A stretch of DNA of 5,100 bases, from positions 1 through 5,100 of the forward strand of contig CAMDMH010000312.1 in the NCBI GenBank assembly GCA_945901835.1, read 5' to 3'. This DNA comes from Devosia equisanguinis (GTDB taxonomy: Bacteria > Pseudomonadota > Alphaproteobacteria > Rhizobiales > Hyphomicrobiaceae). Below the pieces are notes generated by a model. The model saw only the letters and a list, made by a program, of their open reading frames with translations. It was not told the origin of the DNA and ran no database searches. Of the stretch, positions 1 to 5,100 are shown piece by piece. The position numbers were made by a program, and so were the translations under genes. The stretch's first letter is position 1, and each line of letters starts with the position of its first letter.

Positions 1-38
1 CCCCGCGAAGTAGCTCATTTTCTCCGCAGAGCAATGCC

Positions 39-137
39 TTCATAGGCTGGGTCAAGGTCGGCACTGCCGGCCGCGACCCAGCACTGAATCATACGACGAA
101 AATTCTGGGTCGCGCTTCGCTTGACCCAGCCTACGAA
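39..137. repeat. Palindromic intergenic repeat upstream of the VOC gene
   Basis: The outer arms at 39-56 and 120-137 are complementary over 18 bases with one mismatch; the core taggctgggtcaag pairs perfectly with cttgacccagccta. Inside, cgcgacccag (72-81) pairs perfectly with ctgggtcgcg (105-114). The element therefore consists of two ctgggtc...gacccag hairpins nested in one larger palindrome. Its right end, cctacgaa, stops about 20 bases before the VOC start codon. It resembles the element at 561-689 in its ends and style. Short GC-rich palindromes of this kind are common between genes in Hyphomicrobiales. It is likely a non-coding REP- or MITE-like repeat; any role in transcript folding is inference. 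Confidence 0.7.
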
Positions 138-155
138 CAAGTGATCGGGTGCACC

Positions 156-566
156 ATGATCAAAACCTCCGGCGTCCTCCACTTCACCATCCCCGTGAAG
201 GATCTCGACGCTTCCGAGAAATTCTACACCGAGATCCTCGGCCTCACGAAGGTGCGCCGCAACGCGCACATGGTGTTCATGCGCGATCGCGACGACTACT
301 TCGTGCTGACGCACTCCGAGAATCCGCACCCCAACCGCGGCGACAAGCACGACATCCACACCGCCTTCAAAATCACGCCCGAAGAATACAAGCGCGCGAA
401 GGCGTTCCTCGCTACCAAAGGCATTGCGCTGTTCAAGGAGGAGGAGCGCCGCCACGGCACCTTCCGCGGCACCTCCGGCTACTTCCACGACCCCGATCGC
501 AACGTCATCGAGATCATGGTCCTCTCCGAGCCCCCGATCTCGGAGGCTGACGAAAAGGCCTCGTAG
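156..566 (+). CDS. VOC-family protein (glyoxalase/bleomycin-resistance/dioxygenase fold)
   Basis: The product is a 136-residue, single-domain protein, a usual length for small vicinal-oxygen-chelate proteins. The N-terminal strand VLHFTIPVKDLDASEKFYTE is the classic VOC opening, and the end GYFHDPDRNVIEIMV is the classic closing strand. The likely metal ligands are His9, His68 (in DIHTAF) and Glu119 (in VIEI), placed as in paired beta-alpha-beta-beta-beta units. The family includes lactoylglutathione lyases, extradiol dioxygenases, fosfomycin and bleomycin resistance proteins and many uncharacterised members; the substrate here cannot be told from sequence. It has no signal peptide, so it is probably cytosolic. 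I chose ATG at 156 because the fold starts right after it and a weak GGGTG lies upstream; an in-frame GTG at 141 is the alternative. The stop codon TAG (564-566) lies inside a repeat arm. Confidence 0.88.
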   Translation: MIKTSGVLHFTIPVKDLDASEKFYTEILGLTKVRRNAHMVFMRDRDDYFVLTHSENPHPNRGDKHDIHTAFKITPEEYKRAKAFLATKGIALFKEEERRHGTFRGTSGYFHDPDRNVIEIMVLSEPPISEADEKAS

Positions 567-689
567 GTCGGGCAAGCAGCGCACGCGCTGCGCTTGCCCC
601 GGCGTAGGCCGGGGTAACCCGACGTCTCACCCGCGTGCCGCAAAACTGTCGGGTTACGCGACGCACCGCGTCGCTAACCCGACCTACGA
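561..689. repeat. Composite palindromic repeat between the VOC gene and dmlA
   Basis: The outer arms tcgtaggtcggg (561-572) and cccgacctacga (678-689) are perfectly complementary. Three smaller hairpins lie inside. In the first, gggcaagc (570-577) pairs with gcttgccc (592-599). In the second, ccccggc (597-603) pairs with gccgggg (608-614). In the third, gtaacccgac (614-623) pairs with gtcgggttac (648-657). The right half, 648-683, is itself a near-perfect palindrome with a one-base bulge. The left arm contains the TAG stop of the VOC gene, and the right end lies 11 bases before the dmlA start codon. It looks like several related repeat units joined together. It may fold in the mRNA between the two genes and lower read-through, but no T-tract marks it as an intrinsic terminator. 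Confidence 0.72.
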
Positions 690-700
690 AAGAAACAAAA

Positions 701-1774
701 ATGGCCAAGAAGACCTACCGCATCGCTGTCATCCCCGGCGACGGCATCGGCAAGGAAGTCGTACCGGAAGGCATCCGCATTCTGGAGAAGGCCGCCGCCC
801 GCCACGGCTTCGAGCTGAAGCAGGACTGGTTCGACTTCGCGTCCGCCGACTACTACGTGAAGCACGGCAAGATGATGCCGGACGACTGGAAGGAGAAGAT
901 CGGCAAGCACGACGCGATCTTCTTCGGTGCGGTCGGCTGGCCGGCGATCGTTCCCGACCACGTCTCGCTGTGGGGCTCGCTCGTGCTGTTCCGCCGCGAG
1001 TTCGACCAGTACGTGAACCTGCGCCCCGTGCGCCTGATGCCCGGCGTGAAATGCCCGCTCGTCGGCCGCGAGCCCGGCGACATCGACTTCTGGGTCGTGC
1101 GCGAGAACACCGAAGGCGAGTATTCCGCCATCGGCGGTCGCGCCTTCCCCGGTACGGATCGCGAGTTCGTGATGCAGGAAACCGTGATGACGCGGACGGG
1201 CGTCGATCGCGTACTGAAGTTCGCGTTCGAACTCGCCCAGTCACGCCCGAAAAAGCACCTCACGTCGGCGACAAAATCCAACGGCATCGCGATCACGATG
1301 CCATACTGGGACGAGCGCGTCGTCGAGATGGCGAAGCAATATCCGGCCGTGAAGTGGGACAAGTATCATATCGATATCCTGACCGCGAACTTCGTGCTCC
1401 ATCCCGATTGGTTCGACGTGGTCGTGGCTTCCAACCTGTTCGGCGATATCCTCTCCGACCTCGGCCCCGCCTGCACCGGCACCATCGGCATCGCGCCATC
1501 GGGCAATATCGATCCGGAGCGCCGCTACCCCAGCGTGTTCGAGCCCGTGCACGGTTCAGCACCCGACATCGCCGGCCAAGGTGTCGCCAATCCCATCGGC
1601 CAGATCTGGTCGGGCGCGATGATGCTGGAGCACCTCGGCGAGAAAAAAGCCGCCGCCGAAATCGTCAGCGCGATCCAACGCGTCTTGTCCGAGCGCACAC
1701 TCCGCACCCGCGACCTCGGCGGCAACGCCGACACCGTGACGTGCGGCAAGGCGGTCGAAGCTCAGCTTTCGTAA
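701..1774 (+). CDS. dmlA: D-malate / tartrate dehydrogenase (decarboxylating)
   Basis: This 357-residue protein belongs to the isocitrate/isopropylmalate dehydrogenase family and closely matches the D-malate dehydrogenase (DmlA) and tartrate dehydrogenase (TtuC) branch. It would oxidise D-malate to pyruvate and CO2, or act on tartrate, using NAD and a divalent metal in the cytosol. The fold opens with IPGDGIGKEV (11-20). DQYVNLRPVRL (102-112) and VVRENTEGEY (132-141) carry substrate-binding arginines and the catalytic Tyr141. SATKSNG (189-195) carries the catalytic Lys192. HIDI holds Asp225 and LFGDILSDLGPA holds Asp249 and Asp253, the metal ligands. EPVHGSAPDI (281-290) followed by ANP is the NAD-preferring signature. 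I chose ATG at 701 because the homologous part starts there; the frame stays open upstream to 635, but that part is repeat DNA. The ribosome site is weak (GAAAG). D-malate versus tartrate preference cannot be settled, so dmlA is the best guess. Confidence 0.93.
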   Translation: MAKKTYRIAVIPGDGIGKEVVPEGIRILEKAAARHGFELKQDWFDFASADYYVKHGKMMPDDWKEKIGKHDAIFFGAVGWPAIVPDHVSLWGSLVLFRREFDQYVNLRPVRLMPGVKCPLVGREPGDIDFWVVRENTEGEYSAIGGRAFPGTDREFVMQETVMTRTGVDRVLKFAFELAQSRPKKHLTSATKSNGIAITMPYWDERVVEMAKQYPAVKWDKYHIDILTANFVLHPDWFDVVVASNLFGDILSDLGPACTGTIGIAPSGNIDPERRYPSVFEPVHGSAPDIAGQGVANPIGQIWSGAMMLEHLGEKKAAAEIVSAIQRVLSERTLRTRDLGGNADTVTCGKAVEAQLS

Positions 1775-1796
1775 GTCGGCACACGCCATCAATTCT

Positions 1797-1840
1797 CCTC
1801 CCCCCTTGTGGGGGAGGTGGCGCGTAGCGCCGGAGGGGGG
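1797..1840. repeat. Hairpin-rich repeat between convergent genes
   Basis: An 8-bp stem, cctccccc (1797-1804) with gggggagg (1810-1817), closes on a five-base loop. It is followed by a second hairpin, ggcgc (1819-1823) with gcgcc (1827-1831). The flanking ggagggggg (1832-1840) can also pair with the left C-rich arm. This layout (cttgt loop, ggcgc-nnn-gcgcc, closing G-run) is familiar to me as an abundant intergenic repeat of Hyphomicrobiales. It occupies most of the 77 bases between the dmlA stop and the dehydratase stop. It could slow or end transcription from both sides, but there is no T-run on either strand, so I do not call it an intrinsic terminator. Confidence 0.6.
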
Positions 1841-1851
1841 CGATTGCGCGC

Positions 1852-3555
1852 CTACGGCTCCTTCCGCAAGAACCGGAAATCGCACCCGAGATCGGCGCCC
1901 GTGATCTCGTCCGCGAACAACTTGGCGTAACCGCGCGTCGGCTTCTCGAACGTCTGGCGAGGTTCCGCGCGCCGCTTCGCAAGCGTCGCCTCGTCCACCA
2001 TCAGGTCGATCGTCCGGTTCTTGATCGACAGGCGGATGCGGTCGCCGTTGCGGACCAATCCCAAAGGTCCGCCGCTCGCCGAATCCGGCGTGATGTGCAG
2101 CACGACCGTGCCGTACGCCGTGCCGCTCATTCGCGCGTCGGAAATGCGGATCATGTCCTTCACGCCGGCCTTCGCCAGCTTCTTCGGGATCGGCAGGAAA
2201 CCGGCTTCCGGCATGCACTCCGGCGCGTTCGGTCCCGCGTTCTGCAGCACCATGATGTCGTCGGCCGTGATGTCGAGATCGGGATCGTCGACACGCTTCG
2301 ACAGATCCTCGAGCGACGTGAACACGATCGCACGCCCCTCGTGCTCGAACAGCCGCTGATCCGCCGCCGAGCGCTTCAGGATCGCCCCGCCCGGCGCGAG
2401 ATTGCCATACAAAGCGACGAGCCCGCCCACCGGCTCCAGCGGCGTCCCACGCGCCGAAACGTAGTTGCGGTCGACCCACGTTGCACCTTCGCCCGCGAGC
2501 CGTTCGCCGAGCGTTTCGCCCGTGACGGTCATCGCGTCGAGATGCAGCAGATCCTTGATCTCGCGCATCAGCGCGCCCATGCCGCCGGCCGAATGGAAGT
2601 CCTCCATGTAGCCGTTGCCGACGGGCTTCAGGTTCACGAGCACCGGCGTCGTATCGGAAAGCTCGTTGAGCCGCTTCAGCGAAACGTCGAGCCCCGCGCG
2701 CCCTGCGATCGCCGCCAAGTGGATAACCGCATTCGTCGAGCCGCCGATCGCCATCAATACGCGTATCGCGTTCTCGACCGCCTCTCGCGTGACGATCTTG
2801 TCCGGCGTCAAACCGCTCGCGGCCAGACGTACGGCAGCCACACCTGTCGCCTCCGCGGCGCGCAGACGGTCAGCGTGAACGGCAGGGATGGCAGCCGTAC
2901 CGGGCAGCGTCATTCCCAGCGCCTCCGCGATGCACGCCATCGTCGAGGCCGTACCCATCACGGCGCAGCTTCCCGCCGTCACCGCGAGTTGGCCTTCCAC
3001 GATGTTGATCTCTTCGTCCGACACGCTGCCCGCGCGATAGCTCGCCCAGAACCGCCGGCAGTCCGTGCAGGCGCCGAGCCGCTCGCCCCTGTGCCGCCCG
3101 GTCATCATCGGCCCGCCGATGAGCTGGATCGCCGGCCGGTTCGCCGACACCGCGCCCATGATCTGCGCCGGCACGGTCTTGTCGCAACCGCCCATCAGCA
3201 CGACCGCGTCCATCGGCTGGGCGCGGATCATCTCCTCCGTGTCCATCGCCATCAGGTTGCGGAACTTGAGCGACGTCGGCGACAGGAACACTTCGCCCAG
3301 CGAGATCGTCGGAAAATCGATCGGCAACGCACCGGCCGCGAGCACGCCGCGCTTCACAGCGTCGAGCAGCTCGGGAAAATGCCGGTGGCAGTTGTTGAAG
3401 CCCGACGGCGTGTACGCGATGCCGATCACCGGCTTCTCGAGCGCTTCCTCCGAATATCCCATCGACTTGGCGAACGAGCGCCGCAGATAGATCGAGAAAT
3501 CGAAGTCGCCGTAATTGGTCAGGCCGTGGCTGATGCCGGTCGGTTTCTTGGTCAT
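1852..3555 (-). CDS. IlvD/Edd-family dehydratase, sugar-acid (aldonate) type
   Basis: This 567-residue protein is of normal length for Fe-S dehydratases of the IlvD/Edd family, which remove water from 2,3-dihydroxy or aldonic acids to give 2-keto acids. Three cysteines, Cys56 (NNCHRHF), Cys124 (GGCDKT) and Cys197 (AGSCAVMG), sit where L-arabonate dehydratase of Rhizobium keeps its [2Fe-2S] ligands, with a constant offset of three residues. Glu88, Asp125 and Lys126 match the metal site, and Ser477 in ARMSGTAYGTVVLH matches the catalytic serine. MGTASTM and IGGSTNAVIHL are also typical. It is therefore nearer the sugar-acid dehydratases than classical IlvD of valine/isoleucine synthesis; the actual substrate is unknown. 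The ATG at 3555 has a strong AGGGAG eight bases upstream; a GTG at 3591 is in frame but lacks such support. The gene converges on dmlA and lies 105 bases downstream of the amidohydrolase-like gene. Confidence 0.92.
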   Translation of the reverse strand: MTKKPTGISHGLTNYGDFDFSIYLRRSFAKSMGYSEEALEKPVIGIAYTPSGFNNCHRHFPELLDAVKRGVLAAGALPIDFPTISLGEVFLSPTSLKFRNLMAMDTEEMIRAQPMDAVVLMGGCDKTVPAQIMGAVSANRPAIQLIGGPMMTGRHRGERLGACTDCRRFWASYRAGSVSDEEINIVEGQLAVTAGSCAVMGTASTMACIAEALGMTLPGTAAIPAVHADRLRAAEATGVAAVRLAASGLTPDKIVTREAVENAIRVLMAIGGSTNAVIHLAAIAGRAGLDVSLKRLNELSDTTPVLVNLKPVGNGYMEDFHSAGGMGALMREIKDLLHLDAMTVTGETLGERLAGEGATWVDRNYVSARGTPLEPVGGLVALYGNLAPGGAILKRSAADQRLFEHEGRAIVFTSLEDLSKRVDDPDLDITADDIMVLQNAGPNAPECMPEAGFLPIPKKLAKAGVKDMIRISDARMSGTAYGTVVLHITPDSASGGPLGLVRNGDRIRLSIKNRTIDLMVDEATLAKRRAEPRQTFEKPTRGYAKLFADEITGADLGCDFRFLRKEP

Positions 3556-3563
3556 CGAATGAT

Positions 3564-3569
3564 CTCCCT
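3564..3569 (-). promoter_or_regulatory. Ribosome binding site of the dehydratase gene
   Basis: On the minus strand this reads AGGGAG, eight bases before the ATG at 3555. It decides that start over the in-frame GTG at 3591, which would add twelve Arg-rich residues unlike the family. Confidence 0.7.
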
Positions 3570-3660
3570 CTCCCCTTCGCGCCCTTCGCACGACGTCACT
3601 GTGCGGGGAGCGGGGATTGTTGCGTTCTGACTTACATCGTTTGCTGGCTCGAGCCGAATC

Positions 3661-4506
3661 CTACTTGGGCTTCTGGGGCAAGTAGTCTTTCGCGAATACT
3701 GCGGTAGCGGCGGCGAGATCACGGGCTGTCCGGTCGAGGCGCTCGACGGTGCGGAAGCGGCTGCCGATCTCGATCTGGATGGCATCCACGTGACCGCCTT
3801 CACCGCTACCATGGGTGTCGACGTTGTGCCCGCCTGTGAAATGAAGCTCCTTGCGGTTGCCTGCGTCACTCGATGGCGTGATTGGATACCCGAGTTCGGC
3901 GAGTGCGCCGAATAGGCTCTTTGGTCCATTCAATGCAGCCACTCCACGGCGCGCGACGAGGCTCTTTACCGTCTCTCCATTGCGCGTACCGCGAATGAAC
4001 CGGCCGGGTAGAAGGGCCTGCCCGTGGATGTCGAGGAGAACTCCGGCGCCCCAAATGCGCTCGATCTCGGCGGTCGAGGCGGCGAGCTCGGCGTGATAGG
4101 CATCATAGATCACTTTCGGACCGTCATTGCCGGGCGCCGTGTAGGCGTCGGCCGACGGGCGATTGGCGTCGATTTGCTGTCGATCGAAGCGAGCGATCAC
4201 GAGATAGGGAGGCCCCCCCAAGAGCGTCGCGAGATGAGCCGCAAGTCGTTCCGCCAGCTCGGCTGTCCGCAGGTCTCGAATTGTCTCGAAAAACATCTGT
4301 CCGCGGTTCTCGCGTACGGCCACGCCTGGGATCAGCTTATTGCCACCGTGGGGCGCGGTTATGACGACCGGGATGCGACCTGGCGTCGTGGATATGTAGT
4401 CCAACGGATCGACTTCAGCTTGAACCCGAGCGAAAGGTGCCAGGCGTGGCGCTGCACCCCCAGCTGGTCGGCCTCGTTTTTCGGTCCTCGATGACCGTGG
4501 TCGCAT
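3661..4506 (-). CDS. N-formylglutamate amidohydrolase-like protein
   Basis: The 281-residue product carries the marks of the N-formylglutamate amidohydrolase family (HutG-like metal-dependent deformylases related to the carboxypeptidase fold). They are VVITAPHGG with His53, IDANRP (112-117), the metal-type motif LLDIHGQ (Asp159, His161) and a C-terminal block DAIQIEIGSRFR with Glu246. The family enzyme releases formate from N-formyl-L-glutamate in histidine breakdown, but no hut genes are nearby, so the substrate is open. The ATG at 4506 has AGGA six bases upstream and overlaps a TGA as TGATG. However, the first ~35 residues are Arg-, Pro- and Ala-rich with many A-ending codons, unlike the core, so a later TTG at 4404 is possible; a GTG at 4527 is also in frame. 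No signal peptide is visible. It is followed by the dehydratase on the same strand. Confidence 0.82.
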   Translation of the reverse strand: MRPRSSRTEKRGRPAGGAAPRLAPFARVQAEVDPLDYISTTPGRIPVVITAPHGGNKLIPGVAVRENRGQMFFETIRDLRTAELAERLAAHLATLLGGPPYLVIARFDRQQIDANRPSADAYTAPGNDGPKVIYDAYHAELAASTAEIERIWGAGVLLDIHGQALLPGRFIRGTRNGETVKSLVARRGVAALNGPKSLFGALAELGYPITPSSDAGNRKELHFTGGHNVDTHGSGEGGHVDAIQIEIGSRFRTVERLDRTARDLAAATAVFAKDYLPQKPK

Positions 4507-4507
4507 C

Positions 4508-4590
4508 AGATTTCCTGTTCCAGCCACTCGCGCTGCACGTCACCGCACCAGTTGCCGACGTTCCACTGGCCCGCCTCGTGCAGACCAGAC
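4508..4590 (-). other. Possible relict reading frame between toxin and amidohydrolase genes
   Basis: In a frame different from the toxin's, about 26 codons run to a TGA at 4508-4506 and encode a peptide ending NWCGDVQREWLEQEI. Almost all of these codons end in G or C and many begin with G, which is typical of real genes in this window. The toxin frame over the same bases gives an Arg/Gly-rich tail. Further upstream this frame is only the shadow of the PIN gene. It could be the 3' end of a gene whose front was lost when the toxin cassette arrived, but I do not recognise the peptide. After the TGA the same frame keeps GC-rich third positions for about 34 more codons, so a decayed longer gene is also possible. 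Confidence 0.3.
4513..4516 (-). promoter_or_regulatory. Ribosome binding site favouring ATG 4506
   Basis: AGGA on the minus strand lies six bases before the ATG at 4506. It is the only good site near the candidate starts of the amidohydrolase-like gene. It lies just downstream of the toxin stop (4540-4542). Confidence 0.5.
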
Positions 4591-4980
4591 CCTAATGCTA
4601 GATGTTTTGCAGCCAAGTCGACCGAACGCCGTGTCGACGGTGGCCACCGTCCATTGGAGGTCCAGGGACTGCGCTGCGATGAGACGGTCGAATTGATCCT
4701 TGTGAACGAGCTCCAACGCACCAGCCGCTTCCGATTGTGAAAGGGTGAGGTCGAGGGTGAAAAAGCCCTCCGCACGAACCTTGGAGGTCAGGTCCGGCAA
4801 CAACACGGCAGCCTCGGGCCACTTACCGAGCTTGACCTTGATGCCGATCTCCCAGCCGCTCACGGCGCTGACGTGGATGACATTAGACGAGTTAGTGATG
4901 GCTTCGCGATGACGACTCTCCAGCCGAGGATCGTCGGTGATCCACCAGAAGAATACATGGGTATCGAGGATGAGGCTCAA
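4540..4980 (-). CDS. VapC-type PIN-domain toxin
   Basis: The 146-residue product has the layout of PIN-domain endoribonucleases, the toxins of type II toxin-antitoxin pairs, which cut RNA using Mg2+ held by acidic residues. All four acidic positions are present: Asp6 in LILDTHVFFWW, Glu44 in SGWEIGIK, Asp98 (with Asp95) in HKDQFDRLIAAQ, and Asp116 in ATVDTAF. The start is TTG at 4980; an in-frame stop lies four codons upstream and no other start fits, while GAGG lies seven bases before it. The gene overlaps the antitoxin frame by four bases, the usual coupling in these pairs. The PIN fold normally ends near residue 132 (SIRVW); the last 14 residues are an Arg-rich extension, perhaps from a lost stop codon. 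Base composition is less GC-rich than in the metabolic genes, hinting at transfer. The target RNA is unknown. Confidence 0.88.
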   Translation of the reverse strand: MSLILDTHVFFWWITDDPRLESRHREAITNSSNVIHVSAVSGWEIGIKVKLGKWPEAAVLLPDLTSKVRAEGFFTLDLTLSQSEAAGALELVHKDQFDRLIAAQSLDLQWTVATVDTAFGRLGCKTSSIRVWSARGGPVERRQLVR

Positions 4981-5100
4981 GCGGACGCCTCACCCGATAA
5001 CCACTTCAGCTCTTCTTCGGTAAGTGGCTCGAACAAGCGCAGGCATCGTGAAGCGCCCCTTCCACCGGCCTGGGCGGCGCTCGGGCAATTGCTCAGCTTC
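4977..5100 (-). pseudogene. Antitoxin C-terminal part (Phd/YefM-like), cut by window edge and probably frameshifted
   Basis: The frame ending at TGA 4979-4977 encodes LFEPLTEEELKWLSGEASA, the kind of tail seen in Phd/YefM-like antitoxins that bind and block PIN toxins. Upstream, the antitoxin-like sequence ERRPGRWKGRFTMPA is found in another frame. Joined, the two parts read as a normal C-terminal half (GRWKGRF, a short link, then FEPLTEEEL). The switch point is near 5037-5040, at gcgc, and fits loss of two bases from gcgcgc. Read without a shift, the lower frame stays open to the window edge, but its first half (CPSAAQAGGRGA) is not antitoxin-like. The N-terminal DNA-binding part lies beyond 5100. 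The gene overlaps the toxin start by four bases and would normally be the first gene of a self-repressed pair. It may be a true pseudogene or a sequence error. Confidence 0.55.
4988..4991 (-). promoter_or_regulatory. Ribosome binding site of the toxin gene
   Basis: GAGG on the minus strand lies inside the antitoxin's last codons, seven bases before the toxin's TTG start at 4980. It supports this rare start codon and suggests translational coupling of toxin to antitoxin. Confidence 0.5.

Noticed and set aside
15..584. Long minus frame opposite the VOC gene.
   Set aside because: It lies antisense to a gene with clear family motifs and has a Val/Gly/Glu-rich composition typical of mirror frames.
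1797..1817. Intrinsic terminator call for the C/G hairpin.
   Set aside because: The stem is good but there is no T-run after it on either strand, so I list it as a repeat.
424..1827. A 467-codon + strand frame across the VOC end and dmlA.
   Set aside because: It is extremely Arg-rich, out of frame with two well-supported genes, and runs through repeat DNA.
3588..3604. gcac-gacgtc-act-gtgc, a possible operator upstream of the dehydratase gene.
   Set aside because: Only the outer four bases and the central gacgtc are symmetrical, and they do not share one axis; there is no second copy and no regulator gene in the window.
2095..3630. A 511-codon + strand frame across the dehydratase gene.
   Set aside because: It is Arg/His-rich with no recognisable domain, and the opposite strand encodes a clear IlvD/Edd protein over the same bases.
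3556..3660. Search for a promoter in the gap before the dehydratase gene.
   Set aside because: I see no convincing -35/-10 pair on the minus strand; only the ribosome binding site is clear.
4395..4595. A + strand open frame ending at TAA 4593-4595, Val/Leu/Ala-rich with GC-rich third positions.
   Set aside because: It is codon-aligned with the coding-like minus frame, so high GC in its third positions is expected as a mirror effect. It has no clear ribosome site and no motif I recognise, and it overlaps the amidohydrolase and toxin genes.

Overview
The window is GC-rich, and its reading frames mostly end codons in G or C. It looks like chromosomal DNA of an alphaproteobacterium, probably of the Hyphomicrobiales (Bradyrhizobium-like). 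This rests on three things. The product types fit. The D-malate/tartrate dehydrogenase and sugar-acid dehydratase resemble rhizobial and proteobacterial proteins. The intergenic gaps carry palindromic repeats (taggtcggg...cccgaccta, and ctcccccttgtgggggagg followed by ggcgcgtagcgcc) of kinds I know from this order. The lineage is inferred, not proven.

Layout from left to right. Positions 1-155 hold a long palindromic repeat ending about 20 bases before a small VOC-fold (glyoxalase/dioxygenase superfamily) gene on + (156-566). A second composite palindromic repeat (561-689) supplies the VOC stop codon and ends 11 bases before a D-malate/tartrate dehydrogenase gene on + (701-1774). A hairpin-rich repeat (1797-1840) fills the short gap to a convergent gene on -, an IlvD/Edd-family dehydratase (1852-3555). 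Upstream of it on the same strand lies an N-formylglutamate-amidohydrolase-like gene (3661-4506). Upstream of that is a VapC-type PIN toxin gene (4540-4980), overlapped by the tail of its antitoxin gene (4977-5100, cut by the window edge).

The dehydrogenase and dehydratase both suit hydroxy-acid or sugar-acid catabolism. The first oxidatively decarboxylates D-malate or tartrate; the second removes water from an aldonic or dihydroxy acid. They converge, so they are not one operon, and a shared pathway is only a guess. The four - strand genes could be read as one transcript, but the dehydratase has its own strong ribosome binding site after a 105-base gap.

The least ordinary part is 4400-5100. 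The antitoxin tail seems to be split between two reading frames. The toxin ends in an extension beyond the usual PIN fold. Just behind the toxin a third frame has coding-like codon use and stops at a TGATG overlap with the amidohydrolase start. This suggests a rearranged or decaying toxin-antitoxin insertion. I see no convincing undescribed multi-gene system, no RNA gene, no CRISPR array and no transposase.
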